7,458 nt of DNA, from positions 525-7,982 of the forward strand of contig PFKL01000190.1 of assembly GCA_002784245.1 (NCBI GenBank). The letters run 5' to 3'. Under the pieces are notes generated by a model that was not told the DNA's origin, made no database searches, and saw only the letters and a list, made by a program, of their open reading frames with translations. Every line of letters starts with the position of its first letter. Within the stretch, counting starts at the first letter, position 1. This DNA comes from Comamonadaceae bacterium CG_4_10_14_3_um_filter_60_75. GTDB taxonomy: Bacteria > Pseudomonadota > Gammaproteobacteria > Burkholderiales > Burkholderiaceae_C. Both the position numbers and the translations under genes were made by a program. Positions 5,657 through 7,458 of the stretch are shown piece after piece.

Positions 5657-5710
5657 CGGTCACAATTTACCCCAAGTCCTGACCGTTTATCCTTTTCTGG
5701 AATGATTCCC
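5657..5710. promoter_or_regulatory. Divergent nth/aminotransferase intergenic region with two small inverted repeats
   Basis: These 54 bases must hold the control signals of both divergent genes unless promoters lie inside the coding regions. CGGTCA (5657-5662) and TGACCG (5680-5685) form a 6-bp inverted repeat with a 17-base spacer. GGAATGATTCC (5699-5709) is a perfect 5-bp palindrome around one central base, ending one base before the aminotransferase ATG and containing the GGA that may serve as its ribosome binding site. I see no convincing -35/-10 pair in either direction. Confidence 0.3.
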
Positions 5711-6898
5711 ATGCAATTTGCCGACCGCCTGCAACACGTCGAAACCTCTGCTATTCGCGAACTGTTCAAACTGTTGGGCCAGCCCGGCATCATCAGCTTT
5801 GCCGGCGGCTTTCCCGACCCTGCCTTGTTTGACGCCACCGGCATTGCCGCCGCCAGTGCCGCTGTGTTGGCCAACAACCCTGGCCCGGTGTTGCAGTACG
5901 GCGCAACCGAGGGTTATCAGCCGCTGCGCGAAGGCATTGTCGGCTTCATGGCGGCCAAGGGCAGCCGGGTAGCGCCCGACGGACTGATCGTCACCACCGG
6001 CAGCCAGCAGGCGCTGGACTTGATCGGCAAATGCATGATCTCGCCCGGCGACAAGGTCATTGTGGAAGCGCCCACGTTTCTGGCCACCATCCAGTGCTTT
6101 CGGCTCTATGGCGCGCACATCATCGGCGCGCCGATCGATGCCGATGGTGTTGACGTGGACAAGCTTGAGGCGCTGATTGAGGAACATCACCCCAGGCTGG
6201 TGTACCTGATCCCCACCTTTGGCAACCCCAGCGGTGCCACGATGAGCCTGGCGCGGCGTCAGCGTGTGCTGGAGATAGCGGTGCGCACGCAAACGCTGGT
6301 GGTCGAAGATGACCCCTACGGCGAGTTGTATTTTGACGCCGCACCGCCGCCGAGCCTGCTGGCCCTGAGCGACAGCGTGCCCGGCAGCCGCGACTGGCTG
6401 GCGCACTGTGGCTCGTTCAGCAAGATATTGAGCCCGGGTTTGCGCGTGGGCTGGATGATTGCACCGCCCGAATTGCTGGCCAAGGCCACCATGTGCAAGC
6501 AGTTCAGCGACGCGCACACCAGCAACCTGAGCCAGGCCATTGCCGCGCATTACCTGGGCCAGAACCGGCTGGGCGACACGCTGGCGGTGGTGCGCAAGAC
6601 CTACGCCGAGCGCGCGCGCGTCATGGCGGCGTGTTTGCGGCGTGATCTGGGTGCGGCCATCAGCTTCAACGCGCCGCAAGGCGGCATGTTCTTCTGGGCC
6701 CGGCTCACCGGCGCCAACGGCAAGAATGCCAACGCCGCCGACTTTGCCAAGCGCGCTGTTGACCAGGGCGTGGCCTTTGTACCCGGTGCGCCGTTCTTTG
6801 CCCACGACCCCGACCTGGCCACCTTGCGCCTGTCGTTCGCCACCGCCGACGTGGCCAAAATTGAAGAGGGAATTGGCCGGCTCAAGCGGGCGCTGTAA
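5711..6898 (+). CDS. PLP-dependent aminotransferase, fold type I (LysN / 2-aminoadipate-like class I/II)
   Basis: A 395-residue aminotransferase that fits the bacterial group resembling 2-aminoadipate/LysN transaminases and the C-terminal domain of MocR regulators; no DNA-binding domain is fused here. Motifs: an N-terminal RELFKLLGQPGIISFAGGFPD that contributes to the substrate pocket, TTGSQQALDLIGK for the cofactor phosphate, PTFGNPSG with N172, VEDDPYGEL with D200 and Y203, the Schiff-base lysine K238 in SFSKILSPGLRVGW, and R373 in LRLSFA, which would bind the substrate carboxylate. All catalytic positions are intact. The start at 5711 gives the usual MxFADRL opening and has GGA about 9 bases upstream; an ATG at 5702 is possible. 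The frame remains open leftward to 5018 through nth, but that stretch is antisense to a clear gene. Substrate (aromatic, branched-chain or 2-aminoadipate) cannot be decided from sequence. The gene ends 4 bases before the end of the convergent GGDEF gene. Confidence 0.92.
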   Translation: MQFADRLQHVETSAIRELFKLLGQPGIISFAGGFPDPALFDATGIAAASAAVLANNPGPVLQYGATEGYQPLREGIVGFMAAKGSRVAPDGLIVTTGSQQALDLIGKCMISPGDKVIVEAPTFLATIQCFRLYGAHIIGAPIDADGVDVDKLEALIEEHHPRLVYLIPTFGNPSGATMSLARRQRVLEIAVRTQTLVVEDDPYGELYFDAAPPPSLLALSDSVPGSRDWLAHCGSFSKILSPGLRVGWMIAPPELLAKATMCKQFSDAHTSNLSQAIAAHYLGQNRLGDTLAVVRKTYAERARVMAACLRRDLGAAISFNAPQGGMFFWARLTGANGKNANAADFAKRAVDQGVAFVPGAPFFAHDPDLATLRLSFATADVAKIEEGIGRLKRAL

Positions 6899-6902
6899 GG
6901 TG

Positions 6903-7458
6903 CTACGGGATGTTTTGGGGCGCCACCGGTGCGTCGGGTGAGCCGGCTGAACCGGGCGTGACCGAGAAACAAACGCAGTTGCGCCCCTGATTCTTGGCGC
7001 AGTACATCGCTGCGTCAGCACACGCCAGCAGGTCATGCGCAGAACTTGCCGCGCCGGAAAATACCACCACGCCGATACTGGCCGTGCACAGGTGTTCAAC
7101 GGAGCGTGATTGCTGGGTGTCGTCGGGCGGATGCAGCAGGTAGGGTGCGGCCAGGTGGGTGCTGATCTTGGCGGCCACTGTTGCGGCGTGGCGACGGGCT
7201 TGTTCAATGTCGGTATCAAGCTCGCTCAGCAAGACCACAAATTCATCGCCACCAAAACGCGCCACCGTATCCATCTCACGCATGCAGGCCTTCAGGCGCG
7301 CGGCTACTTCCAGCAACAACAAGTCGCCGGTGGCATGGCCGTGGCGGTCGTTGAGCGGCTTGAAATTGTCGAGGTCCATGAACATCAGCGCGCCATGCTG
7401 GCTACTGCGTTTGTTGCTGGTGAGCGTCTGGTTGAGCCGGTCCAGAAACAGCCGCCGG
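6903..7458 (-). CDS. Diguanylate cyclase (GGDEF domain), C-terminal part
   Basis: The gene enters from the right edge (its 5' end is outside the window) and ends with TAG at 6905-6903. The visible 184 codons form nearly a whole GGDEF domain, which makes the second messenger cyclic di-GMP from two GTP. In order: RRLFLDRLNQTL at the right edge, FMDLDNFKPLNDRHGHATGD with the metal-binding Asp, the I-site RxxD (REMD, encoded at 7269-7280) exactly five residues before the active-site GGDEF (7239-7253), and ASIGVV and DAAMYCAKNQGRN near the end. Because both motifs are intact, the enzyme is probably active and product-inhibited. The frame stays open to the edge past the internal ATG at 7385, so the protein is longer, with a sensor or other domain probably upstream. 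The C-terminal tail after the domain is short and Pro/Ala-rich. No EAL domain follows. Confidence 0.94.
   Translation of the reverse strand, partial: RRLFLDRLNQTLTSNKRSSQHGALMFMDLDNFKPLNDRHGHATGDLLLLEVAARLKACMREMDTVARFGGDEFVVLLSELDTDIEQARRHAATVAAKISTHLAAPYLLHPPDDTQQSRSVEHLCTASIGVVVFSGAASSAHDLLACADAAMYCAKNQGRNCVCFSVTPGSAGSPDAPVAPQNIP

Noticed and set aside
5018..5701. Open frame extending the aminotransferase upstream by more than 200 codons
   Set aside because: It is antisense to nth, which has all catalytic and Fe-S residues; the translated stretch has no recognisable domain, and aminotransferase homologs begin at about 5711.
7174..7180. GCCACTG, resembling the B12-box core of cobalamin riboswitches
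   Set aside because: It lies inside the GGDEF coding sequence, far from the cob genes, with no surrounding riboswitch structure apparent.
5687..7219. 510-codon open frame on the minus strand over the aminotransferase and part of the GGDEF gene
   Set aside because: Shadow frame of GC-rich coding DNA; its product is low-complexity and rich in Gly, Ala, Arg, Gln and His, and both genes beneath it have intact motifs.

Overview
The window looks like chromosomal DNA of a beta-proteobacterium of the order Burkholderiales, most likely Comamonadaceae (Rhodoferax/Polaromonas-like). The grounds are high GC codon use, the wording of the CobS, CobC, Nth and aminotransferase proteins, and a small Cys-rich protein of a type I associate with that order. 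This placement is from memory of protein families, not from a search.

Layout, left to right. (1) Positions 2-1488, + strand: the end of a Wadjet-type anti-plasmid defence operon, namely the C-terminal tail of the SMC-like ATPase JetC and a complete Toprim nuclease subunit JetD, joined by a 4-base GTGA overlap. jetA, jetB and most of jetC lie to the left of the window. (2) Positions 1485-1767, + strand: a decayed remnant of cobT (nicotinate-nucleotide:dimethylbenzimidazole phosphoribosyltransferase), with one frameshift and two internal deletions. Its ATG sits exactly on the jetD stop codon. (3) Positions 1768-2657, - strand: a two-gene unit with a small cytosolic Cys-rich protein of unknown function followed, with a TTGA overlap, by an exported SOUL heme-binding-like protein. 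(4) Positions 2765-4173, + strand: intact cobS and cobC, again with a GTGA overlap; these carry out the last two steps of cobalamin nucleotide-loop assembly. (5) Positions 4170-5656, - strand: nth (endonuclease III) followed after 8 bases by an HDOD-domain signalling protein whose end overlaps the end of cobC. (6) Positions 5711-6898, + strand: a fold-type I PLP aminotransferase, divergent from nth. (7) Positions 6903-7458, - strand: the C-terminal part of a diguanylate cyclase with intact GGDEF and I-site motifs, running off the right edge.

The main story is the left third. A defence operon directly abuts, and shares bases with, the start of a dying cobalamin gene, while the downstream partners of that gene (cobS, cobC) remain intact. 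CobS needs the product of CobT, so the cell should either have a second cobT or an alternative source of alpha-ribazole phosphate, or be losing the pathway. The rest of the window is ordinary housekeeping and signalling, densely packed: the only non-coding gaps between intact genes longer than 20 bases are about 54 bp (nth/aminotransferase), about 107 bp (Cys-rich gene/cobS) and the cobT relic. I saw no tRNA, rRNA, CRISPR array, insertion sequence or cobalamin riboswitch.
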